This document shows positions 1 through 5,710 of a stretch of 15,838 nt of DNA, in pieces. The stretch is from CAYUQT01 sp964596165 (GTDB lineage Bacteria > Planctomycetota > Phycisphaerae > UBA1845 > JAFGLZ01). The translations under genes were made by a program, and so were the position numbers. Under the pieces are notes generated by a model. The model searched no databases, was not told where the DNA came from, and was given only the letters and a program-made list of their open reading frames with translations. Location: contig CAZQTW010000101.1 of NCBI GenBank assembly GCA_964596165.1, positions 1 through 15,838 of the forward strand, given 5' to 3'. Numbering within the stretch: the stretch's first letter is position 1; each line of letters opens with the position of its first letter.

Positions 1-52
1 CCGACGCTGCCCAGGCCGGAGTACAATCCCACCCCAGAAGTGCCAAACTCCA

Positions 53-90
53 GGGGCCGGGCCTTATAGCCCGGCCCCGCTTTGTTTTTT
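53..90 (+). terminator. Intrinsic terminator of an upstream gene outside the window
   Basis: A perfect 10-bp GC-rich stem (53-62 paired with 69-78) with a 6-base loop (CTTATA) is followed by GC and then a T-rich run (81-90, TTTGTTTTTT). This is a classic rho-independent terminator reading on the plus strand. No T-run follows the stem in the other direction, so it should act on plus-strand transcripts. The gene it serves must lie mostly or wholly left of base 1: all three plus frames are open through bases 1-52, so no stop codon or product can be assigned. Confidence 0.85.
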
Positions 91-103
91 GTGGAGATAG
101 CTA

Positions 104-193
104 CACCGACGCTGAGGAGCCACTTGTTGTTATAATAAGGTGTGATTCGGACCTCTCTGACGAGATCAGCCGATAGGAACTCCAGCGTCGGTG
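104..193. repeat. 11-bp inverted repeat flanking a promoter
   Basis: CACCGACGCTG at 104-114 is repeated exactly in inverted orientation as CAGCGTCGGTG at 183-193. The core CCGACGCTG also occurs at 1-9. The two arms enclose about 68 bases that contain an extended -10 promoter, and they end about 30 bases before the DUF4160 start codon. The arms could be operator half-sites for an autoregulated module, the ends of a small MITE-like element, or a long-range RNA stem. The sequence alone does not decide between these. Confidence 0.5.
128..136 (+). promoter_or_regulatory. Extended -10 promoter for the DUF4160/DUF2442 pair
   Basis: TGT directly before TATAAT (131-136) is a perfect consensus -10 hexamer with the TGn extension. 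No good -35 element lies 16-18 bases upstream, which is usual for extended -10 promoters. Transcription would start near 143, giving a leader of about 80 bases before the DUF4160 ATG at 225. That leader would contain the right arm of the inverted repeat (183-193). The promoter lies downstream of the terminator at 53-90, so the pair is probably transcribed independently of whatever is upstream. Confidence 0.5.
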
Positions 194-224
194 AGTGCCA
201 CATGCGCGACAGAGGATCAAACAC

Positions 225-479
225 ATGCCAGTGATCGCAAGGTTCTACGGCATTCTCATTAAGATGTACTTCAGCCAGAGCGAACATGGCGTGCCGCACT
301 TCCATGCGATTTACGGCGAATTCAACGGGGTTTTTGCCATCGAAAACCAGGAGATGTTGGAGGGAGATCTGCCGCCACGCGCCCAGCGCCTGGTTAAGGA
401 ATGGGCGACGCGATACCGCGCCGAGTTGCTTGACATGTGGAACCGCCAGGAGTTCAAGCAGCTCCCGGGATTGGAGTAG
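225..479 (+). CDS. DUF4160 family small protein
   Basis: This is an 84-residue protein matching the DUF4160 family over nearly its whole length. Family features seen are the opening PVIARFYGI, the PHFHAIYGE block (residues 24-32), a short acidic strand ending in EGDLP (46-50), and a helix with RLVKEWA and RAELLDMW (55-72). An in-frame GTG at 195 would add ten residues. The ATG at 225 is preferred because it is preceded by AGAGGA (211-216) at 8-base spacing and gives the usual family start. A DUF2442 gene begins 7 bases after the stop. DUF4160 and DUF2442 genes are often paired in bacteria and are suspected to form toxin-antitoxin-like modules, but the biochemical role is not established. GC content is lower than in neighbouring metabolic genes (29/60 in a counted line), which suggests mobility. 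Confidence 0.85.
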   Translation: MPVIARFYGILIKMYFSQSEHGVPHFHAIYGEFNGVFAIENQEMLEGDLPPRAQRLVKEWATRYRAELLDMWNRQEFKQLPGLE

Positions 480-486
480 AAGCCCA

Positions 487-771
487 ATGGATCGCATTCC
501 GCGTATCACATCCGTCTTGGCGGTAGGCGCAACCCAACTTCTCATCGGGTTTCAGGACGGCACCGAAAAGGTCTACGATTGCGGACCCCTTCTTGATCGG
601 CCCCAGTTCCAGCTTCTGCGAAACGTGGCCTTCTTTCGCGCCGTCCGCGTCGATGCTGGAGGCTTTGGCGTGTCGTGGAACGATGACCTCGACCTGAGCG
701 AATACGAACTGTGGACGAACGGAAGACCGGCGACCAACCAGTCCTCCCAAGAGACCCTCGCACAGAAGTAG
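487..771 (+). CDS. DUF2442 family small protein, partner of DUF4160
   Basis: This 94-residue protein carries a DUF2442 domain at residues 5-75: PRITSV at the start, a strand LLIGFQDGTEKVYD, then GPLLDRPQFQLLRN, VRVDAGGFGVSW and a D-rich end DLDLSEYELW. This is the normal order for the family. The tail after residue 78 (GRPATNQSSQETLAQK) is polar and probably disordered. The start ATG at 487 has GGAG at 473-476, ten bases upstream, inside the end of the DUF4160 gene. The two genes are separated by 7 bases and must be cotranscribed. Structures are known for the family but no activity is firmly assigned. In a toxin-antitoxin reading either protein could be the antitoxin. The next gene is convergent. 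Confidence 0.85.
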   Translation: MDRIPRITSVLAVGATQLLIGFQDGTEKVYDCGPLLDRPQFQLLRNVAFFRAVRVDAGGFGVSWNDDLDLSEYELWTNGRPATNQSSQETLAQK

Positions 772-866
772 GGGAAGGCACGCCCTGCAAAGCAAAACCA
801 TGAATTTGAAAATGCAGGGAATCCTCGGATTGGGTCTCGCTCTTCGGAGGTCCTGAGGAACACTAC

Positions 867-2042
867 TCAGTACTCGCCCGGAATCCTCCCCTCGAACGTC
901 ACCCGCAACGGTCGGTGCAGCAGCTTGTCGGCAAGACTGTGGACGATCTCCACGACGCGTTGGATTCCGTCGATGTTCCGGTGGTCCAAGTTGTCGTCCG
1001 GCGTGTGACCACGCTTGCCGGTGCTGAAGAACAGTATCGGGATCCTTTTCCTGAAGAACGGGACGTCGTCACTGACAACGAGTTTCGGATTTCGACTTCC
1101 TCCTCCGTCCCTGTAGAAGGGTGTGCTGTAGGCAATGCCCAGTGCGCCGTACAGCAAGACCTTTGTGGCCGGTGGGGCGGTGGTGATGGTGCTGGTCCGG
1201 GAGGTCGCGGCGGCGTGTCCTCTCTTGGGTTCATCGACCATGGTCAGGTCGAGTTCTCGCCCCACGTCCATCATGAGGTCGTGGAACTCCACACCGCTCT
1301 TGACGCCATAGACGTCGACCCGCCCGCCTTCCATGCGGCCGATCGTGTCCAAGTTTACCATGGCCGTGATCTTGTCCAGAGGGACGGTCGGGTGCTCCGC
1401 GAAGTACTTCGAGCCGAATGCGCCGACCTCCTCGCCCGTGAAGGCAATCAGCAAGGCGCTTCGCCGCGGGCCGATGTCTCGGCTGCAATTCGCCAGACGC
1501 TTGGCCAACTCGATCAGCGCTGCGGTACCGGACGCGTTGTCGTCCGCCCCTTTGAATGCGGCTTTGACGCCCGGATACATCTTGGCCCACATCTTCAGGC
1601 TGTCCAAGCCAATGACGGCACTGTCGTAGTGTGCTCCGATGACGACATACTCACCGGCGAGCGAGCCGGCTCCTGGGACGATGCCGATTACGTTCTTCGT
1701 CTGAACCGCCGTCTTGCGGGGCGGGACAGTCGCATTGAGGACTTGAAAGTACGAGGCATCGTCGCCGCCAGGGCGGAGACCGCAAGCCCGGAAGGCGTCC
1801 GCGATGTACCGAGCGGCCAGCTCGATACCGGGTCTGCCGACAATCCGGTCGCCGATCTTGTCGCCCGCCAGGAATCGAACGTGGTCGGCGATTGCCGCCT
1901 GGCTTGCGGGGAGTTGACCTCGTGCGGGCTCGGCGTTCAGCAGTGAGCGACCGGCAACCGCGGTCGCCAGGATCACCAGGAAACACCGTCTTCGCTGCAG
2001 CAATTTCCGGCGGTCATCGCTGTGCATGATGTCTGCAGACAT
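867..2042 (-). CDS. Secreted M28 family zinc metallopeptidase
   Basis: This 391-residue protein is a family M28 (aminopeptidase Y/S-like) hydrolase predicted to remove N-terminal residues outside the cytoplasm. All expected metal ligands are visible: AHYDS (His138), GADDNASG (Asp167), FTGEEVG (Glu204/205), NLDTIGR (Asp232) and GHTPDDN (His346). The N-terminus has a basic stretch (DRRKLLQRRR), a hydrophobic core and a polar end, consistent with a signal peptide. The ATG at 2042 was chosen because GAGGA (2052-2056) lies 9 bases upstream; ATG codons at 2048 and 2027 are alternatives. The usual SDH-x-PF segment before the last ligand reads SDDVPF. A Thr/Ala/Pro-rich stretch lies around residues 275-295. 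It is downstream of brnTA on the same strand with a gap of about 73 bases. Its natural substrate cannot be inferred. Confidence 0.92.
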   Translation of the reverse strand: MSADIMHSDDRRKLLQRRRCFLVILATAVAGRSLLNAEPARGQLPASQAAIADHVRFLAGDKIGDRIVGRPGIELAARYIADAFRACGLRPGGDDASYFQVLNATVPPRKTAVQTKNVIGIVPGAGSLAGEYVVIGAHYDSAVIGLDSLKMWAKMYPGVKAAFKGADDNASGTAALIELAKRLANCSRDIGPRRSALLIAFTGEEVGAFGSKYFAEHPTVPLDKITAMVNLDTIGRMEGGRVDVYGVKSGVEFHDLMMDVGRELDLTMVDEPKRGHAAATSRTSTITTAPPATKVLLYGALGIAYSTPFYRDGGGSRNPKLVVSDDVPFFRKRIPILFFSTGKRGHTPDDNLDHRNIDGIQRVVEIVHSLADKLLHRPLRVTFEGRIPGEY

Positions 2043-2115
2043 GCTCATCAATCCTCTGTGAAGCGTACGCGGGCTCCTGAACCGACCGGAATGAGACTGT
2101 ATGTTTGGACAGTCG

Positions 2116-2334
2116 TCACGATGCCCATTTGATCCGCAGGCTCCGGTGGGATTGCACACAGTCTCGCAAGTACATGTTGATCAGGTTCTGATATGGAATA
2201 CCGGTTCGTTCGGCCATCTGCTTGAAATAGTCAATGATATCGACGCCCATCCTGATCGTGACCTGCCTCTTCAGACGCCGAGCGTAGGGGTTGGGTCGGC
2301 GCTTCATCCTGGAAAGATCATATTCCTCTTTCAT
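2116..2334 (-). CDS. brnA: BrnA-type antitoxin
   Basis: This 72-residue protein is the DNA-binding antitoxin of a BrnTA type II module. The N-terminal part is basic (YDLSRMKRRPNPYARRLKRQ). Residues 24-60 form a ribbon-helix-helix domain: QVTIRMGVDIIDYFKQMAE is the strand and first helix, and GIPYQNLINMYLRDC is the second helix. The N-terminal segment would wrap the toxin and the RHH dimer would repress the operon, as known for Brucella BrnTA. Its ATG overlaps the brnT stop codon by four bases (ATGA at 2331-2334) and has GGAG 7 bases upstream, so the two proteins are translationally coupled. Toxin-first order is normal for this family. Confidence 0.9.
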   Translation of the reverse strand: MKEEYDLSRMKRRPNPYARRLKRQVTIRMGVDIIDYFKQMAERTGIPYQNLINMYLRDCVQSHRSLRIKWAS

Positions 2335-2624
2335 TTCCGAGCTCCGGTATAGAAGCGGCTTTCCTTCTTCGTGGCCTTGCGGGCCGAGATGATCCGGATG
2401 ACAGACTCGCTAGCCCGCACGCAGTGGCAAACGAGCAGAAGTCTCAGCCTCACGCTCATCCCCAGGAGCAGGAAGCGGTCTTCCCACTCCGTGTGTTCAT
2501 CATCGTAGAATTCCACGGCGTTATCATCGAAGAAGGCGGTTCTTGCCTCCTCGAAGGATACCCCGTGCTTTTTCCGGTTCTCACGATTCTTACGAGGATC
2601 CCATTCAAATCTCAGGAGATCCAT
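2331..2624 (-). CDS. brnT: BrnT-type ribonuclease toxin
   Basis: This 97-residue protein is a BrnT toxin with a RelE-like fold, predicted to cleave RNA and stop growth when not bound by BrnA. Family hallmarks are all present: FEWDPRKNRENRKKHGVSFE near the N-terminus, a DE/H-rich middle segment (FYDDEHTEWEDRFLLLG), and the C-terminal VIRIISARKATKKESRFY, which holds basic residues conserved across the family. There is no truncation or frameshift, so the toxin appears intact. The start at 2624 matches the usual family N-terminus, but no good Shine-Dalgarno sequence precedes it; only AGG lies nearby. It is the first gene of the brnTA pair. GC content is lower than in flanking genes (31/60 in a counted line). 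Confidence 0.93.
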   Translation of the reverse strand: MDLLRFEWDPRKNRENRKKHGVSFEEARTAFFDDNAVEFYDDEHTEWEDRFLLLGMSVRLRLLLVCHCVRASESVIRIISARKATKKESRFYTGARK

Positions 2625-2630
2625 ACCTAC

Positions 2631-2659
2631 ACCGTAAATACTTTGTAAGTCAGTGTCAA
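2631..2659 (-). promoter_or_regulatory. Candidate brnTA promoter
   Basis: On the minus strand a perfect -35 TTGACA (2659-2654) is followed after 17 bases by TACGGT (2636-2631), a weak -10 that matches TATAAT at three positions. Transcription would start at or just before the brnT ATG (2624), implying a leaderless or nearly leaderless toxin mRNA. That would agree with the lack of a Shine-Dalgarno sequence. GTAAAT and GTAAGT, about 11 bases apart within this region, could be operator half-sites for BrnA. This is a reading by eye. Confidence 0.4.
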
Positions 2660-2684
2660 GGCAACATCCAACTCCAAATGCGCC

Positions 2685-3659
2685 CTATGGCTTGATCAGC
2701 TCGAGCCAGCGTTGATACAGTTGGCCGATCTTCTCCGGCGAGACTTTGCCGTCCCATAGCGCCACGCCATAGCAGAGGTCGAGCGTCTTGCCTTGCTCGA
2801 GCGTCAACGGTTCTCGATACAGGTTCAGTGTGGCCGAGATGTAGGCGAAGGGCTTGGTCATGGTGAACCAGTGGGCCGCCTTGCGTGGGTTCGAGGGGGC
2901 GTTGAACATGGCCACCGTGACGTCCTTACCCTCGGTGCGGGCCGTGTACGCGCACCATTCGGCCGGAGTGACGTGCTCATCGCCCCGGACCAGGGTTTCA
3001 AACCGGATGTTGTTGGGGAAGATGAACTGTCCGCCCTTGTCCATTGCCCGAACGAAACGCATGCCCAGCCCGTAGTAATGCGCACCCTTTAGCGCCAACG
3101 GCTTGTCCTTGACCGCCGAGGCGAGCCTCGTCCTCCAGGTCAGAAGGGTGGCGTCAGTTTCCGGGCCTGCGTGAGCCTCGAGCGTTCGCACCTCATGGAC
3201 CAGCTTCTCGCCGGCCGGGTTGAGCCAGTCGAGCTCGTCGACCATCGCGACGCCGTTCACGCTGTCGTGCGGAACGGCGCGAGTCTTAAACGACCGGTGC
3301 ACCTGCCGGCCGTTGTTGGTTTCTTCCGCCCAGAACCCGACGTCCTGGGCTTCCACGGCGAACATCAGCCCACGGTGGTGCTTGTGGTCGTAGGGCGAAT
3401 CGAGCAACACGTTGATTCCGCCGGGTGTAAAGAGCTGTTTGACGTAGGGTTTGTAGTGGACGTCCGCATAGCGGTACTCGGCCAGCAGGCGATCCCCGTC
3501 ACGGAAGAGGATAGAGGTCCCCTCCGCGGCGCAGACCAGGGTCCCGCTGGTCGCCGGGGCAACGTTCTCACCGAGAACGGCTGCCGACCAGATCCATGTG
3601 CACATCGTTGCACGCATTAAGGAACACCCAATAGGGGATTCATTGCGGTAATGCACCAT
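2685..3659 (-). CDS. DUF6807 (PmoA-like) family protein
   Basis: This 324-residue protein belongs to the DUF6807 family, often annotated as 'methane oxygenase PmoA' by name transfer, although it is not a methane monooxygenase subunit. The diagnostic segment is DHKHHRGLMFA (residues 91-101), followed by GFW. Later family blocks include HYYGLGMRF and the C-terminal YGVALWDG. Proteins of this type are abundant in Planctomycetota and are thought to act around carbohydrate metabolism, but no reaction is established. The frame is open back to 3821. The ATG at 3659 is chosen because AAGGAG (3665-3670) lies 5 bases upstream. A second in-frame ATG at 3617 would place a weak hydrophobic segment (CTWIWSAAVLG) nearer the N-terminus, so export is possible but uncertain. 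The gene stands alone between brnTA and the divergent restriction-modification operon. Confidence 0.85.
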   Translation of the reverse strand: MVHYRNESPIGCSLMRATMCTWIWSAAVLGENVAPATSGTLVCAAEGTSILFRDGDRLLAEYRYADVHYKPYVKQLFTPGGINVLLDSPYDHKHHRGLMFAVEAQDVGFWAEETNNGRQVHRSFKTRAVPHDSVNGVAMVDELDWLNPAGEKLVHEVRTLEAHAGPETDATLLTWRTRLASAVKDKPLALKGAHYYGLGMRFVRAMDKGGQFIFPNNIRFETLVRGDEHVTPAEWCAYTARTEGKDVTVAMFNAPSNPRKAAHWFTMTKPFAYISATLNLYREPLTLEQGKTLDLCYGVALWDGKVSPEKIGQLYQRWLELIKP

Positions 3660-3963
3660 GGTCTCTCCTTCTGCAAGCGTAGCGGCCGAGGATTTGTTGG
3701 CACTCAACTCTACCGAGAAATCCCCATCCCGCAATAGGGGCCGTGCCCGTTGGATGCCCCGCCTTTGGGCCAACGCATCCATACACATCGACGCCATGCG
3801 CGGGCGGAAGCCGTGCGGCAACTAGGGCGCAGATGTCGACGGTATGAACTGCTTTGCCCAGCGGCGCCGGAGACAGTAAGATGAGGGCCGGTACGACGGG
3901 CCGACCACGGGGGTTAGGCCCGGCCGATGCCGCCGCATTGGGACCTTCTGGCGAGGGCTCGTG
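3660..3963. other. Intergenic region between divergent genes
   Basis: These 304 bases separate the DUF6807 gene (minus) from the methyltransferase gene (plus). The left half is an in-frame extension of the DUF6807 reading frame but encodes no recognisable family sequence and lies upstream of a strong ribosome binding site. The right half holds a possible plus-strand promoter (3854-3882) and GC-rich sequence. No RNA gene, insertion sequence end or controller-protein gene is seen here. Confidence 0.5.
3854..3882 (+). promoter_or_regulatory. Candidate promoter of the restriction-modification operon
   Basis: TTGCCC (3854-3859) and TAAGAT (3877-3882) are separated by exactly 17 bases, and each matches the sigma-70 consensus at four of six positions. 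The start of transcription would be near 3889, giving a leader of about 75 bases before the methyltransferase. No other promoter is evident between the methyltransferase and nuclease genes. Confidence 0.3.
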
Positions 3964-4962
3964 ATGGCCGACGTTGGGAAGGGTCGTGCCCCAAGGAACC
4001 GCACAGTGGTTCTGCGGGCAGATGACACCGAGAGGTACGGACAGCGAGTCAAGCGTGTAGGGGGCCCTGTTGCGCTTCAGGACGTCGTGGACTCGACCGT
4101 ATGCGGGAATGCCTTCAACGTCCTCGGGTGCCTTCCATCAGGATCGGTTGACCTCGTGTTCGCGGACCCCCCCTATAACCTGACGAAGTCTTTCAACGAA
4201 GCGAAGTTTGCCAGGCGCGAGCTTGACGAATATGAGGAATGGCTTGAATTGTGGATTGCCAAGCTACCCAGGCTCCTCAAGCCAACCGCATCGCTATATA
4301 TCTGCGGTGACTGGCGGTCTTCTGCCGCGATCCATCACGTCGCGCAGAAACACTTCGTCGTCCGAAACCGCATTACGTGGGAGAGGGAAAAGGGGCGCGG
4401 TGCAAAGACCAATTGGAAAAACTGTAGTGAGGATATCTGGTTTTGCACTGTATCCGAGGACTACGTATTCAACGTCGACGCGGTCAAGCTGAAGCGTCGC
4501 GTGATCGCCCCATACACCAATGACCTCGGCATGCCCAAGGATTGGTTCGAGACAGACGAGGGTCGATTCCGCACCAGCCATCCGTCCAACTTGTGGACCG
4601 ATCTCACTGTCCCTTTCTGGTCGATGCCCGAGAACACCGATCACCCAACCCAGAAGCCGGAAAAGCTGCTCGCGAAAATCATACTTGCCTCTTCGAACCA
4701 AGGAGACATCGTGCTTGACCCATTTGTGGGCTCCGGTACGACATCTGTTGTCGCCAAGAAACTGGGTCGTCGTTTCATAGGGATCGAGATTGACGAGACC
4801 TATTGTCTGCTGGCCGAGAAGCGGCTGGACCTTGCGGCCCATGACAAATCCATCCAAGGGTATGAGGACGGGGTCTTCTGGGAACGCAACACCCTCAACG
4901 AGCGAAAGAGGAACGGGAACCCAAGGGCCGTGACGACTGGCGAGCAGGTGCTCTTCTCTTAG
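3964..4962 (+). CDS. Beta-class DNA (adenine-N6) methyltransferase of a type II R-M system
   Basis: This 332-residue enzyme transfers a methyl group from S-adenosylmethionine to a base in a specific DNA site. The catalytic motif DPPYN (68-72) lies near the N-terminus. HPTQKP (227-232) and the SAM-binding DPFVGSGTT (252-260) lie near the C-terminus. This motif order defines the beta class (as in M.HinfI and M.RsrI), with target recognition in the region between. DPPY rather than SPPY favours N6-adenine as product. The first 40 residues are a polar extension before the conserved core. The ATG at 3964 is preferred over GTG 3961 because GAGGG (3953-3957) then has 6-base spacing. A nuclease gene starts 22 bases after the stop. 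Its role is to protect the host from the partner nuclease. A counted line is 30/60 GC, suggesting horizontal acquisition. Confidence 0.93.
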   Translation: MADVGKGRAPRNRTVVLRADDTERYGQRVKRVGGPVALQDVVDSTVCGNAFNVLGCLPSGSVDLVFADPPYNLTKSFNEAKFARRELDEYEEWLELWIAKLPRLLKPTASLYICGDWRSSAAIHHVAQKHFVVRNRITWEREKGRGAKTNWKNCSEDIWFCTVSEDYVFNVDAVKLKRRVIAPYTNDLGMPKDWFETDEGRFRTSHPSNLWTDLTVPFWSMPENTDHPTQKPEKLLAKIILASSNQGDIVLDPFVGSGTTSVVAKKLGRRFIGIEIDETYCLLAEKRLDLAAHDKSIQGYEDGVFWERNTLNERKRNGNPRAVTTGEQVLFS

Positions 4963-4984
4963 GTAGCTGTGATTGAGGGACTCG

Positions 4985-5647
4985 ATGAAGAGCAAGCTAT
5001 TTCGCAGCGGTGACTATAAGGATGTCCAAGACAGAGTGAGAGCCTTGCTGAACGGGCACGAGAGTTTCCTGTCTGCCAGCACCGCAAGAAGTACAAGAGC
5101 CGTTGGGGATGCGATAGCGTCGATTCTTGGAGACAATCTGAAGGAAATCCTCGGTGGGCACTGCTCGGAATACTCCGCCAGCTTCGCCAGGAGGGCAATG
5201 GCGGACCTTGCGTTCAAGGACCCAGACGGACTCTACTACATCGTCGACGTTAAGACCCACCGCGAGGACACCAAGTTCAACATGCCTAACCTCACGTCGG
5301 TCGAGCGTATTTCCCGTTTCTATGAGGATGACAGCAACTGCTTCGTGCTGCTGATGGTGAGGTATGGTCTTGAAGGCGTACGTTGCAGGGTTTCCGAGGT
5401 CATCTTCGTGCCGATCGAATTCATGGATTGGGATTGCTTGACCGTCGGCGCGCTTGGGTGGGGGCAGATCCAAATTGCGAATTCCAATCGGATCACGCTC
5501 AGGCCGCAGTATCCGCGCAGGCAGTGGATGCTGGAGCTGTGTGACGTGATGCTCCAGTTCTATCCGAGAGAGATTGACAAGATTCGTGAAAGGATGGCCT
5601 ATTTTGAGAAGGTCAAGGAATTCTGGCTTCACAAACCCAACGATTAG
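4985..5647 (+). CDS. Putative type II restriction endonuclease, HincII/EcoRV-like active site
   Basis: This 220-residue protein follows the methyltransferase by 22 bases on the same strand, so it is the likely cognate nuclease. It carries a PD-(D/E)xK-type site: MADLAFKD (Asp74), then DVKTH (Asp88, Lys90) after a hydrophobic strand (LYYIV). This D-x13-D-x-K spacing and the following T/N-rich segment (KFNMPNLTS) resemble my recollection of HincII (Asp114, Asp127, Lys129) and EcoRV (Asp74, Asp90, Lys92). The helix with AVGDAIASILGDNLKEIL upstream is in the right place to supply a further acidic residue. The start is ATG 4985 with GAGGGA (4975-4980) just upstream; TTG 4973 is a less likely start. 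The length fits a small homodimeric type II enzyme. The assignment rests on context and active-site pattern, and the target site is unknown. A counted line is 31/60 GC. Confidence 0.78.
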   Translation: MKSKLFRSGDYKDVQDRVRALLNGHESFLSASTARSTRAVGDAIASILGDNLKEILGGHCSEYSASFARRAMADLAFKDPDGLYYIVDVKTHREDTKFNMPNLTSVERISRFYEDDSNCFVLLMVRYGLEGVRCRVSEVIFVPIEFMDWDCLTVGALGWGQIQIANSNRITLRPQYPRRQWMLELCDVMLQFYPREIDKIRERMAYFEKVKEFWLHKPND

Positions 5648-5684
5648 GCTTCCGAACCGGCAATCGTCGGACGGTGGCTGCTAA

Positions 5685-5704
5685 CCTGGACTCCAGGCTG
5701 GACT
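5685..5704. repeat. Palindrome plus direct repeat upstream of argH
   Basis: CCTGGA-C-TCCAGG (5685-5697) is a perfect 13-base odd palindrome. CTGGACT occurs at 5686-5692 and again at 5698-5704, a 12-base step. The block ends 6 bases before the argH ATG at 5711, where a ribosome binding site would be expected, and no clear Shine-Dalgarno sequence is present. It could be an operator or a translation-level control element. It does not resemble an ARG box as I know it. Confidence 0.35.
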
Positions 5705-5710
5705 TACACC

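Noticed and set aside
1..52. Possible 3' end of an upstream plus-strand gene
   Set aside because: All three frames are open with no recognisable protein sequence, so no frame or product can be chosen.
915..1946. A 343-residue open frame antisense to the M28 peptidase
   Set aside because: All catalytic motifs of M28 are on the minus strand; the antisense product has no recognisable features.
3660..3821. 54-residue N-terminal extension of the DUF6807 protein
   Set aside because: It has no family similarity and lies upstream of a strong AAGGAG ribosome binding site at the ATG of 3659.
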